A stretch of 64,000 nucleotides of DNA from Actinomadura syzygii (lineage in GTDB: Bacteria; Actinomycetota; Actinomycetes; Streptosporangiales; Streptosporangiaceae). Under the pieces are notes generated by a model. The model did not search any database and had not been told where the DNA came from. It was given only the letters and a program-made list of their open reading frames with translations. Shown here one piece after another: positions 18,269-26,103 of the stretch (position 1 is the stretch's first letter; each line of letters begins with the position of its first letter). The translations under genes were made by a program, and so were the position numbers. Where the stretch lies: NCBI RefSeq assembly GCF_008085905.1, contig NZ_VSFF01000002.1, positions 124,001 to 188,000 on the forward strand, read 5' to 3'.

Positions 18269-19360
18269 ATGCCCGTCTGGGGAGACGACCCGGCGATGCT
18301 CCGCTGCGACCACCGTCCGGAGCCGGACGATCCCCGGCCGGGCGCCGCCCGCCCGGCGGCCGAGATCCTCGCGTGGAGCCGCCGCCTGCTCGACCCCGCC
18401 CTGCGGGACGCGGTCGAGACGATGCCGGACGCGATGCGCGGCATCGCCGCGTTCCACTTCGGCTGGCGCGACGAGCGGGGGCGCCCGGCCGTCGGGGGGG
18501 GCGGCAAGGCGGTCCGCCCCGCCCTGACGCTGCTCGCCGCGCGGGCCGTCGGCGGCTCGGCGGACGCGGCGCTGCCCGCCGCCGTCGCCGTCGAGCTGGC
18601 GCACAACTTCTCGCTGCTGCACGACGACGTGATGGACGGCGACCTCACCCGCCGGCACCGTCCGACCGCCTGGAGCGTGTTCGGGACGAGCGCCGCGATC
18701 CTCGCCGGGGACGCGCTGCTCGCCGCCGCGTTCGAGGCGCTCGCCGTCGAGGGCTCGCCGGTGATCGCCCGCGCGGTGCGCGTCCTCGGCCGGGCGGTGA
18801 TCGAGCTGGTGGAGGGGCAGAGCGCCGACCTCGCGTTCGAGGAGCGCGGCGACGTGACGGTCGAGGAGTGCCTCACGATGGCGGGCCGCAAGACCGGCGC
18901 GCTGCTCGGCGCGTCCTGCGCGCTCGGCGCCCTGCACGGCGGCGCCGACCCGGTCCGCGTCGAGCGGCTCCGCGCGTTCGGGGAGCGGCTCGGCCTGGCC
19001 TTCCAGCTGGCCGACGACCTGCTCGGCATCTGGGGCGACCCGGCCGTCACGGGCAAGCCCGTCCACTCCGACCTGCACACCCGCAAGAAGTCGCTGCCGG
19101 TGGTCGCGGCGCTGACGTCCGGCGGCCCGGCCGCCGCCGAACTGGCCGCGCTCTACCTGCGCGACGCGCCGCTCACGCCGGACGAGGCGTCCGACGTCGC
19201 CATGCTGATCGACGCCGCGGGAGGCCGCGCCTGGGCGGTGGCCCGCGCCGACGCCCTCCTCGCCGAGGCACTGCGCGACCTCGAAGGCGCCGCCGTGCAC
19301 CCGGCCCCCGCCGCCGAACTACGCGCCGTAGCCCAGTTAATGACCCACCGAGACTTCTGA
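18269..19360 (+). CDS. Polyprenyl diphosphate synthase, probable encapsulin cargo
   Basis: A 363-residue trans-isoprenyl diphosphate synthase that condenses IPP with allylic diphosphates. The first Asp-rich motif is DDVMD (119-123), followed by RRHRP; the second is DDLLG (249-253) in FQLADDLLGIWGD. The hydrophobic residues before the first motif (NFSLLH) affect chain length but do not settle it. The first 30 or so residues are a Pro/Asp-rich, probably disordered tail (RPEPDDPRPGAARPA). In Family 2B operons such tails on terpenoid enzymes direct cargo loading. It is the last gene of the encapsulin operon, with GAGAGGGGA before the ATG. Confidence 0.9.
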   Translation: MPVWGDDPAMLRCDHRPEPDDPRPGAARPAAEILAWSRRLLDPALRDAVETMPDAMRGIAAFHFGWRDERGRPAVGGGGKAVRPALTLLAARAVGGSADAALPAAVAVELAHNFSLLHDDVMDGDLTRRHRPTAWSVFGTSAAILAGDALLAAAFEALAVEGSPVIARAVRVLGRAVIELVEGQSADLAFEERGDVTVEECLTMAGRKTGALLGASCALGALHGGADPVRVERLRAFGERLGLAFQLADDLLGIWGDPAVTGKPVHSDLHTRKKSLPVVAALTSGGPAAAELAALYLRDAPLTPDEASDVAMLIDAAGGRAWAVARADALLAEALRDLEGAAVHPAPAAELRAVAQLMTHRDF

Positions 19361-19373
19361 ATCCGGACTACAG

Positions 19374-19393
19374 ACTCGACAGTATGTTCGAGT
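19374..19393. promoter_or_regulatory. Palindrome with LexA-like core upstream of the zinc-ribbon gene
   Basis: ACTCGA CAGTATGT TCGAGT is a perfect 6-base inverted repeat with an 8-base centre. Its core, TCGACAGTATGTTCGA (19376-19391), matches the actinobacterial SOS box TCGAAC-N4-GTTCGA at 10 of 12 positions, with one perfect half-site. It lies 11 bases before the ATG at 19405, where it would cover the -10 region of a leaderless promoter. A LexA site or another dimeric repressor site are both possible. Confidence 0.4.
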
Positions 19394-19404
19394 AGGGTGG
19401 CCCG

Positions 19405-19827
19405 ATGCCCCCCGAGCACCACGCCCTACTCCCTGCCCACCCCACGCCCACTACCAGCACCGCCCCCACAGGTGGTGCCGCGCTCAAGGGCGGTGCCGCG
19501 CTCACTGCCGGTGCCGCGCCCACGGGCGGTGCCGTGCCTGGGGACCGTGCGGCGTCCGCTGGTGGTGCCGGGGCCGGGGGGCGTGGGCGGGGTGGGGGTG
19601 CTCGTGAGCATGTGCCGTTCCTGTGTCCGGCGGGGCATCGGCTCGACCCGGGGCGCGTCATCGTCGGGTGGTCGCCGTGCGTGTGCCCGCCGTGCGACGC
19701 GCGCGGCCGCGGGCTGCGCGGCCACCGCACGTACCTGTGCCTCGCCTGCAAGGACGAGCACGTCACGACGAAGTGCTACCTGCCACACCACGTCCCGGTC
19801 GCCGACGCCGACTACCGCTGGCCGTAG
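19405..19827 (+). CDS. Zinc-ribbon-like hypothetical protein, 140 aa
   Basis: Unknown function. The C-terminal 70 residues contain paired Cys/His: CPAGHRL, CVCPPCDARG, GHRTYLCLACKDEH, CYLPHH. These suggest one or two structural zinc sites. The N-terminal half is a low-complexity linker built from four copies of an 18-base repeat encoding GAALKG, GAALTA, GAAPTG and GAVPGD. No ribosome-binding site is visible and the ATG lies just after a palindrome, so a leaderless message is likely. The linker could be partly untranslated if a later start is used. Confidence 0.6.
   Translation: MPPEHHALLPAHPTPTTSTAPTGGAALKGGAALTAGAAPTGGAVPGDRAASAGGAGAGGRGRGGGAREHVPFLCPAGHRLDPGRVIVGWSPCVCPPCDARGRGLRGHRTYLCLACKDEHVTTKCYLPHHVPVADADYRWP
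19474..19545 (+). repeat. 18-base tandem repeat, four copies
   Basis: Four in-frame 18-base units beginning GGTGCC (starts 19474, 19492, 19510, 19528) encode a Gly-Ala linker. The last unit is the most diverged. Copy number may vary between strains by slippage. Confidence 0.75.
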
Positions 19828-19861
19828 CCCGCCCGCCTGTGGCACGGGTGGCAGGGTTTTG

Positions 19862-20752
19862 TTAGGTGGCGCGTTCTTGGGCTACCTGGGCGCGGACGGT
19901 CGGTACGACTTCCTCTGCGAACCGTTTGAGTTGGGTTTCTTGGTCGCCTTCGGCCCAGAGGATGAAGGAGTCCATGCCGGAGCCGACGGCGAGGTCGGTC
20001 AGTTCGTCCGCCCACTGGGAGGCGGGGCCGCGCAGGAAGCCGTCGGACGCGCCGTCGGTGATCGTCCCGTTGACGTTGTAGAGCCTGCGGACGTCCGCCG
20101 GGTCGCGTCCGGCGGCGACGGCGGCCTCGTCGATGCGGGCGTGCAGCGCGGGCAGCTTGTCAGGGGTGGCCCAGGAGGACGAGGGCAGCCAGCCGTCGGC
20201 GGCCCGTCCGGTGAGCGCGAGGCCGCGCGGGCCGCCGGTGCCGAGCCACAGCTCGATCCGGTGTGCCGGGACGGGGCCCGCCTTCGCGCCCTTGAGCCGG
20301 TAGTGGTCGCCCTCGAAGCGCAGGTTGCGGCCGCCGCTCCACACCTCGCGGATCACGGTGACGGCCTCGGCCAGCGCGTCCGCCGTCTCCTTCGGGGTGC
20401 GGCGCGGGCCGCCGAACGCCTCGACCGCCTCCGGGAAGCCGCCGCCGCCGAGGCCGAGCTCGGCGCGTCCGCCGCTCAGCGCGTCCAGGCTCGCGGCGGC
20501 CTTGGCCAGCACGGCGGGCGGACGCAGCGGCAGGTTCGCGACGTCCGGGAACACCCGCACCCGGTCGGTGACCGCCGCGATCATGCTGAGCAGCGTCCAC
20601 GTGTCGACGTAACGTCGCTGGTAGGGGTGGTCCTGCACGCCGATGAGGTCGAGGCCCGCGCGGTCGGCGGCGCGGGCCAGGTCGAGTAGCGGGTCGTCCG
20701 CGTCGGGGACGAGGAAGTACCCGAACTCCAGTGGTCTGCCGTAGTCGCCCAT
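19862..20752 (-). CDS. LLM-class F420-dependent oxidoreductase
   Basis: A 296-residue luciferase-like (beta/alpha)8 oxidoreductase that probably uses coenzyme F420. Family features are FGYFLVPDADDP at the N-terminus, the strand RVRVFPDVANLPLRPPAVLAKAAASLDALSGGRAELGLGGG, and EFGG-like substitution with RTPKETADALAEAVTVIREVW. The substrate cannot be inferred. The start is ATG at 20752. It follows the PotD-like lipoprotein gene on the same strand after 66 bases and may be co-transcribed with it. Confidence 0.88.
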   Translation of the reverse strand: MGDYGRPLEFGYFLVPDADDPLLDLARAADRAGLDLIGVQDHPYQRRYVDTWTLLSMIAAVTDRVRVFPDVANLPLRPPAVLAKAAASLDALSGGRAELGLGGGGFPEAVEAFGGPRRTPKETADALAEAVTVIREVWSGGRNLRFEGDHYRLKGAKAGPVPAHRIELWLGTGGPRGLALTGRAADGWLPSSSWATPDKLPALHARIDEAAVAAGRDPADVRRLYNVNGTITDGASDGFLRGPASQWADELTDLAVGSGMDSFILWAEGDQETQLKRFAEEVVPTVRAQVAQERAT

Positions 20753-20818
20753 GTCCGCCGGAACCCCGGGCCACGCCGCCTTGTTCCCGCCCGTCGCCGC
20801 GCCTCCAGGCCCGCGGCG

Positions 20819-22045
20819 TCAGCCCTTGATCTGGGTCCAGGCTTGGGCCCAGCGGGAGTAGTCGACGCATTTGTCGCCTCGGTCGTCGCCGCAGTCCTTC
20901 ACGGGGGTCTTCCAGAACGCGAGGCGCTTGTAGAAGCCGGGGTCGCCGACGTGGTACGTCGAGCAGAAGCCCTTCGCGGTGAAGCCGCACGCCTTCGGGT
21001 TGGCGGGGGCCTCGCCGAACCACTGCGCGACCTCGGCCTGCACCTTCGGCGTCGTGATCCAGTTCATCCACTTGTACATGCAGGTCGGATGCTGGGCCTT
21101 GGACGAGACCATCCACGTGTCGGACCAGCCGGTCGCGCCCTCGTCCGGGATCGTGGTCGCCACCGGCGACCGCTCCGCCATCGCCAGGTTCGCGGTGACC
21201 TGCCACGCGGTGCCCGCGTAGTTGTAGCCGCTCTTGAACGACTGGAGTTCGTCCAGGTAGTTGGCCCAGTACTGGTTGACGTTCGGACGCTGCCGCTTGA
21301 GCAGCCCGACCGCCGCGTCGAACTGCTCGTCGTCGAGCGCGTACACGTCGGTGATCTTCAGGTCGGGGCGGTGCGCCTTGAGGTACAGCGCGGCGTCGGC
21401 GATGTAGATGGGGGAGTCGTAGGCGACGACGTGTCCGGCGGCAGGGGACTTCTCGTCCCAGACCACGCTCCAGGACGTCGGCCGCTGCGAGATCTTGTCC
21501 GTCCGGTACATGAGCATGTTGGCGCCGTAGCCGTGCGGCACCCCGTACATCCGGCCGTCGACGGAGTTGTACGGCTGGTTCTTCAGGTAGCCCGCGATAT
21601 CGCCGTAACTGCTGATCAGACCGGTGTTGACCGGCGCGACCAGCCCGCCGTAGACGAGCCGCAGGCTCGCGTCGCCGGACGCGGACACGCCGTCGTACCG
21701 TCCGGTCTTCATCAGCGCGACCATCGAGTCGGACGTGTCGGCGACCTTCGTGTTCACCTTGCAGCCGGTGGCCCGCGTGAACGGGGTGACCCAGTCGACC
21801 TTGCGGTCGTTCGAGCCGTTCTCGGCGTAGCCCGTCCAGGCGACGAGGTCGAGCCGCCCTTCGGGCGCGCCGAGTTGCTGGGGCATGTCGATCCGCGGCG
21901 GCGCGGCGGGCGAGCCGGAGCCGCCGCTGCACGCGGCGAGCGCCAGCGCGGTGGACAGCGCGCCCACCGCTAGCGCGGCCCCGGTGAGCAGGGCCCGCCG
22001 CCGCTTCGGGCGCCGTGATTTCGTCGCTGGAGGAGTACGAGCCAT
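20819..22045 (-). CDS. Orphan ABC substrate-binding lipoprotein, spermidine/putrescine (PotD)-like
   Basis: A 408-residue periplasmic-binding-type lipoprotein. A basic N-terminus (KSRRPKRRR) is followed by a hydrophobic signal (ALLTGAALAVGALSTALALAAC) ending in the lipobox LAAC, so the mature protein is diacylated on that Cys and tethered outside the membrane. The body matches PotD-like polyamine binders (LDLVAWTGYAENGS, MYGVPHGYGANMLMYRTDK, KAQHPTCMYKWMNWI). No ATPase or permease gene is adjacent, so it must share a transporter encoded elsewhere or act as a sensor. The ATG at 22045 is chosen because it gives a normal signal peptide. Confidence 0.85.
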   Translation of the reverse strand: MARTPPATKSRRPKRRRALLTGAALAVGALSTALALAACSGGSGSPAAPPRIDMPQQLGAPEGRLDLVAWTGYAENGSNDRKVDWVTPFTRATGCKVNTKVADTSDSMVALMKTGRYDGVSASGDASLRLVYGGLVAPVNTGLISSYGDIAGYLKNQPYNSVDGRMYGVPHGYGANMLMYRTDKISQRPTSWSVVWDEKSPAAGHVVAYDSPIYIADAALYLKAHRPDLKITDVYALDDEQFDAAVGLLKRQRPNVNQYWANYLDELQSFKSGYNYAGTAWQVTANLAMAERSPVATTIPDEGATGWSDTWMVSSKAQHPTCMYKWMNWITTPKVQAEVAQWFGEAPANPKACGFTAKGFCSTYHVGDPGFYKRLAFWKTPVKDCGDDRGDKCVDYSRWAQAWTQIKG

Positions 22046-22405
22046 CACGCTGAGGCATCGTAGGGGCATTTCGCCGTGTTCGTGCATACAAAACGTGATG
22101 ATCTGGAAACTGTCGACACACGGCGGCGCGCGGTTCTAGGCTCTCCTGGGTCGCGCGCCGACCCCCCGCCCCTTTCGTCCCCCGCCCGTTCCGTGTTCCC
22201 GTCCGCCCTTGAGCCCCCCGCCCGCTCCGACCCGTCCCCCGCCCGCTCCGACCCGTCCCCCGCCCGCTCCGTCGCCCGCCGACCCGCTCCCCGCCCGCTC
22301 CGTCAGCGCCGATTCGTTCCCCACCCGCCCGCTCCGTTCCCCGCCCGCTCTGTCGTCTCGCGCTAGAACCCCGTCGTCGTCCGTCCGAGCGAAAGTTCAG
22401 CCGCA
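22046..22405. other. Intergenic region with degenerate tandem repeats, 360 bases
   Basis: This is the divergent region between the PotD-like gene and the conservon. The left third should contain the lipoprotein promoter; an AT-richer patch (AAAACGTGATGATCTGGAAA, 22088-22107) lies in it. The rest is a C-rich repeat block described separately. I see no further gene or convincing promoter hexamers. Confidence 0.45.
22180..22362. repeat. C-rich degenerate tandem repeat
   Basis: The motif CCCGCTCCG recurs at least seven times. Two copies of a 21-base unit (22221-22241 and 22242-22262) are perfect and the others vary in length. The top strand is very poor in A. It lies just upstream of the conservon gene and could form unusual structure or vary in length. 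Confidence 0.7.
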
Positions 22406-25099
22406 GTGTCGAAACGAGGCCCCGCCGTCGAGTCAGCCGCCGGCCACCGGCGGGCTCCCAAGGCCGCGCGATTCCGCTCCATCCGGTTCAAGGTCATCCT
22501 GATGGTCACCGTGTCGGTGGTCTCGCTCACCGTGCTGTGGGGGTTCGCCGCGAGCATCGCGCTCGGCGAGGGCCTGAACCTCCGGCACGTGAAGACCGTC
22601 CAGGAGCACTACGGGTACCCGTCCGGCGCGCTCGGCAGCGCGCTCCAGGCGGAGCGGCGGCTGTCGGTCGTCTACCTCGGCGGACGGCTGGAGGGCGACC
22701 GGGCCTCGATGGAGTCCGGACGGCTCGTCACCGACCGGCAGGCCGACCTGTTCCGCCGCCTGGCCGCCGACCGGTCCGCCCGCGACGCCGCGCCCGCCGA
22801 CACCCGGCGGCTGGCCGACCGGATCCTCGCCGAGCTGAACGGCCTGGACGCCCGCCGCCGCGCCATCGACGCGGGCCGCACCGACCGGGGCCGCGCGTTC
22901 GCCGACTACACGGCGCTGCTCACCGACGTCGGCTCGCTGCAGGGCTCGCTCGCCACGCTGAACAACTCCGAGGTCGCGAAGGACGCCCGCAACGAGGCGT
23001 CGCTGACCCGCGCCCGGGAGGTCCTCGCCCAGGAGGACGCGCTGCTCGCGGGCGCGCTCGCCGCCGGGCGGATCACGCCCGAGGAGCACGCCCAGTTCAT
23101 CAAGCTCGTCGGGACGCAGCGCTCCCTCTACGGGTCGGCGTCCGCCGAGCTGCGCGCCGCCGACCAGGCGTACTACCGGCGGGTCGTGGCGATGCCCGAG
23201 CACGGGCGGCTGCGGACGCTGGAGGACCGGTTCGTCGCGTCGGCGCGTCCGGTGGCGGCCGCGGGCGGGCCGGGCGGCGTGCTGTGGAAGACGACCGCCG
23301 ACTCGAACCTCACCCGGCTGCGCGGCCTGGAGCTCGCGGTGTCGGCGGGCGCGGAGAAGCGCGCCGAGCCGATCTCGTCGGGCATCATCGTGCGGGTCGT
23401 CCTCGCGGGGACGCTCGGCCTCGTCGCGGTCATCGCCTCGCTCGTCCTCGCGATCTGGGTCGCGCGGTCGGTCGTCCGCGAGCTGGCCGGGCTGCGCCGG
23501 GAGGCGCTCGACCTCGCCGACGTGCGGCTGCCCGGCGTCGTCCGGCGGCTGCGGCGCGGCGAGGAGGTCGACGTCGTCGCCGAGGCGCCGCCGCTGGCGT
23601 TCGGCACCCGCGAGATCGACCAGGTCGGGGACGCCTTCAACGCCGCCAGGCGGACGGCGATCCAGAGCGCGGTCGAGGAGGCCACGCTCCGCCGCAACGT
23701 CAGCGACGTGTTCGTGAACCTCGCCCGGCGCAGCCAGACGCTGCTGCACCGCCAGCTCAAGCTGCTGGACGCGATGGAGCGCCGCATCGAGACCCCCGAC
23801 GACCTGGAGGACCTCTTCCGCGTCGACCACCTCGCCACCCGCATGCGGCGGCACGCGGAGGGCCTGATCATCCTGTCCGGGCAGGCGCCGGGCCGCGGCT
23901 GGCGCAGCCCGGTCGCGATCGTGGACGTCGCCCGCGCCGCCGCGTCCGAGGTCGAGGACTACACCCGCGTCAACGTCGCGCCGATGACCCGCGCCGCGAT
24001 CGTCGGGCCCGCCGTCGCCGACGTGATCCACCTGCTCGCCGAGCTGATCGAGAACGCCACCGCGTTCTCGCCGCCGCACACGACCGTCCAGGTGCAGGGG
24101 CAGGCGGTGTCGCACGGCTTCACGCTGGAGGTCGAGGACCGCGGGCTCAGCATGGACGAGCCGAGCCTCGCCGCCGCGAACCAGCGGCTCGCGACGGCCG
24201 CCGAGTTCGACCTGTCCGACAGCGCGCAGCTCGGCCTGTTCGTGGTCGGACGGCTCGCGCGCCGGCACAACATCCGGGTCACGCTGCGGACGTCCCCGTA
24301 CGGGGGGATGACGGCGATCGTGCTGCTGCCGGAGGAGCTCGTCGTCCCGGACGACGCGGACGCCGAGCGCGGCACGCCGTCCCTCACCACGCGCCGGGCC
24401 GAGGACGCGCTCGTCCCCGTCGGCACGGTCGTCGGCGGGCAGCGCCGCGGCGCCCCGGCCGGGATCGGCGGCCCGTTCGACGACGGCTTCGACCAGGGCC
24501 CGGGTCTCGGCGCGGAACCGGGGCTCGACGAGGGCGGGTCCGTCCTCCAGCTGCCGGGACGGCACGCCGCGCCCGTGCCGCCGCCCGCCGCCTCCGCCCC
24601 GCCGCCACCGCCGCGGGAGGGCCCGCCGCCCGGCCCGCGCTCCGGCCCGGACGCGCAGACCGGCCCGATCCCCGTGTTCGAGGAGCCGGTGCAGGGCCCG
24701 CTGCCCAGGAAGCGCCAGGCGCCGTCGGCGTGGGGCGAGCCGCCGTCCGCGTCCATGCCGCCGTCCGCCGCCGAGCCGCCGCCCCCGGCACCGCCGCCGC
24801 CCCCGAAGCCTTCGAAGCCCGGCGTGCCGAGGTCGCCGCGCGACGTCCGGCGGCGTCCCGCGACCGGGGACGCGGCCGCGCGCCCGTCGCTGCCGAAGCG
24901 CGTCCGGCAGGAGAACATGGCGTCGCAGCTCCGCGAGCAGCAGCCGCTCGGCGCGCCGCCCCCGCCGGGCGCCGCCGAGCGCCCCGGCCGGAGCCCCGAG
25001 GAGCTGCGCTCGATGATGTCGTCCATCCAGCGCGGGACGCGGCGCGGCCGCGCCGAGATCGTCGACGACGCCCGCACCGCCGGCGACGAGGACACGTGA
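22406..25099 (+). CDS. cvnA: Conservon sensor: nitrate/nitrite-sensor-like histidine-kinase-type ATPase (CvnA-like)
   Basis: An 897-residue membrane sensor. TM1 lies at about 28-52 and TM2 at about 330-352 (IIVRVVLAGTLGLVAVIASLVLAIWV), enclosing a helical NIT-type extracellular domain. A HAMP-like linker and a helical dimerisation region follow (VSDVFVNLARRSQTLLHRQLKLLDAMERR). The HATPase_c domain shows the N-box LLAELIENATAFSPP and the G-box QLGLFVVGRLARRHNI. The last 280 residues are Pro-rich and disordered. Conservon kinases work with a roadblock protein, a DUF742 protein and a GTPase as a G-protein-like relay. The start is GTG at 22406. Confidence 0.9.
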   Translation: MSKRGPAVESAAGHRRAPKAARFRSIRFKVILMVTVSVVSLTVLWGFAASIALGEGLNLRHVKTVQEHYGYPSGALGSALQAERRLSVVYLGGRLEGDRASMESGRLVTDRQADLFRRLAADRSARDAAPADTRRLADRILAELNGLDARRRAIDAGRTDRGRAFADYTALLTDVGSLQGSLATLNNSEVAKDARNEASLTRAREVLAQEDALLAGALAAGRITPEEHAQFIKLVGTQRSLYGSASAELRAADQAYYRRVVAMPEHGRLRTLEDRFVASARPVAAAGGPGGVLWKTTADSNLTRLRGLELAVSAGAEKRAEPISSGIIVRVVLAGTLGLVAVIASLVLAIWVARSVVRELAGLRREALDLADVRLPGVVRRLRRGEEVDVVAEAPPLAFGTREIDQVGDAFNAARRTAIQSAVEEATLRRNVSDVFVNLARRSQTLLHRQLKLLDAMERRIETPDDLEDLFRVDHLATRMRRHAEGLIILSGQAPGRGWRSPVAIVDVARAAASEVEDYTRVNVAPMTRAAIVGPAVADVIHLLAELIENATAFSPPHTTVQVQGQAVSHGFTLEVEDRGLSMDEPSLAAANQRLATAAEFDLSDSAQLGLFVVGRLARRHNIRVTLRTSPYGGMTAIVLLPEELVVPDDADAERGTPSLTTRRAEDALVPVGTVVGGQRRGAPAGIGGPFDDGFDQGPGLGAEPGLDEGGSVLQLPGRHAAPVPPPAASAPPPPPREGPPPGPRSGPDAQTGPIPVFEEPVQGPLPRKRQAPSAWGEPPSASMPPSAAEPPPPAPPPPPKPSKPGVPRSPRDVRRRPATGDAAARPSLPKRVRQENMASQLREQQPLGAPPPPGAAERPGRSPEELRSMMSSIQRGTRRGRAEIVDDARTAGDEDT

Positions 25100-25105
25100 C
25101 GGACC

Positions 25106-25483
25106 ATGACCGGTCCTGGCAGCGAATGGCTCGATGACGAGGCGGGGCCCATCGTCCGTTCGTACGCGCTCACGCGCGGGCGCGCCCGCCCCGCCACCGG
25201 CGACGCGTTCGACATGATCACGATCATCTCGACGGCGGCGCGGCCCCGCGGCGGCGCGCCCGGCATCGGGCCCGAGCACTTCGACATCCTGGAGATGTGC
25301 GTGCAGCCCCAGCCGGTGGCGGAGATCGCCGCGCGGCTGCGGCTGCCGCTGGTCGTCGTCCGGGTGCTGCTCGGCGACCTGCTGCACCACCGGCTGATCA
25401 CCGCGACCCGTCCCCGACCGGAGAGCACGCTCTCCAAGGAACGTCTGCTGAGGGAAGTGCTCCATGGTCTCCAAGCGCTCTGA
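25106..25483 (+). CDS. cvnC: DUF742 protein (CvnC-like)
   Basis: A 125-residue DUF742 protein with a winged-helix-like core (GPEHFDILEMCVQPQPVAEIAARLRLPLVVVRVLLGDLLHHRLI) and the PIVRSYALTRGRARP opening typical of the family. It starts six bases after the sensor gene. In ordinary conservons a roadblock/LC7 gene sits between the two; here it is absent. It overlaps the GTPase gene by 20 bases, so the pair is translationally coupled. Its role is probably adaptor between sensor and GTPase. Confidence 0.9.
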   Translation: MTGPGSEWLDDEAGPIVRSYALTRGRARPATGDAFDMITIISTAARPRGGAPGIGPEHFDILEMCVQPQPVAEIAARLRLPLVVVRVLLGDLLHHRLITATRPRPESTLSKERLLREVLHGLQAL

Positions 25484-26093
25484 GGGCGCGCGCTCCGACG
25501 AGGCCGCCGGGGATCCGCCCGTCCCCGTGGCGGTGAAGATCCTCGTCGCGGGCGGGTTCGGGGTCGGCAAGACGACGCTGGTCGGGTCGGTCAGCGAGAT
25601 CCGCCCGCTGCAGACCGAGGAACTGCTCACCGACCGCGGCGTGGGCGTCGACGACACCGAGGGCGTCGAGCAGAAGACGACCACCACGGTCGCGATGGAC
25701 TTCGGCCGCATCACGATCCGCGACGGGCTCATCCTCTACCTGTTCGGCACGCCCGGCCAGGACCGGTTCTGGTTCATGTGGGACGAGCTGTCCTACGGCG
25801 CGCTCGGCGCGGTCGTGCTGGCCGACACGCGCCGCCTCGCCGACTGCTTCCCCGCCGTCGACTACTTCGAGAACCGGGACCTGCCGTTCGTCATCGCCGT
25901 GAACTGCTTCGACGACGGCTACGACTACACCCCGGACGAGATCAGGGAGGCGCTCGACCTCGTCCCGGAGACGCCGGTCGTGCTCTGCGACGTGCGCGAC
26001 CGCACGTCCGGCAAGGACGTGCTGACCGCGCTCGTCAAGCACCTGCTGGCCGTGCACGAGGCCGGGACGGGGCACATCACCCCCGCGCTGTAG
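25464..26093 (+). CDS. cvnD: Conservon GTPase (CvnD-like)
   Basis: A 209-residue small GTP-binding protein of the actinobacterial conservon type. The P-loop is AGGFGVGKTT. A switch region with repeated threonines (EQKTTTTVAMDFGRI) and the G3-like TPGQDRFWFMW follow. The usual NKxD of G4 is replaced by NCFDD. MglA- and Arf-like proteins are relatives. In conservons it is thought to be the signalling switch, probably regulated by a roadblock partner that is missing from this locus. It ends 10 bases before galT. Confidence 0.9.
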   Translation: MVSKRSEGARSDEAAGDPPVPVAVKILVAGGFGVGKTTLVGSVSEIRPLQTEELLTDRGVGVDDTEGVEQKTTTTVAMDFGRITIRDGLILYLFGTPGQDRFWFMWDELSYGALGAVVLADTRRLADCFPAVDYFENRDLPFVIAVNCFDDGYDYTPDEIREALDLVPETPVVLCDVRDRTSGKDVLTALVKHLLAVHEAGTGHITPAL

Positions 26094-26103
26094 GGTCCCG
26101 GTC

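Noticed and set aside
22433..25732. A 1099-codon open frame opposite the conservon sensor
   Set aside because: Composition is typical of antisense GC-rich frames, while the sense frame has clear HAMP and HATPase motifs.
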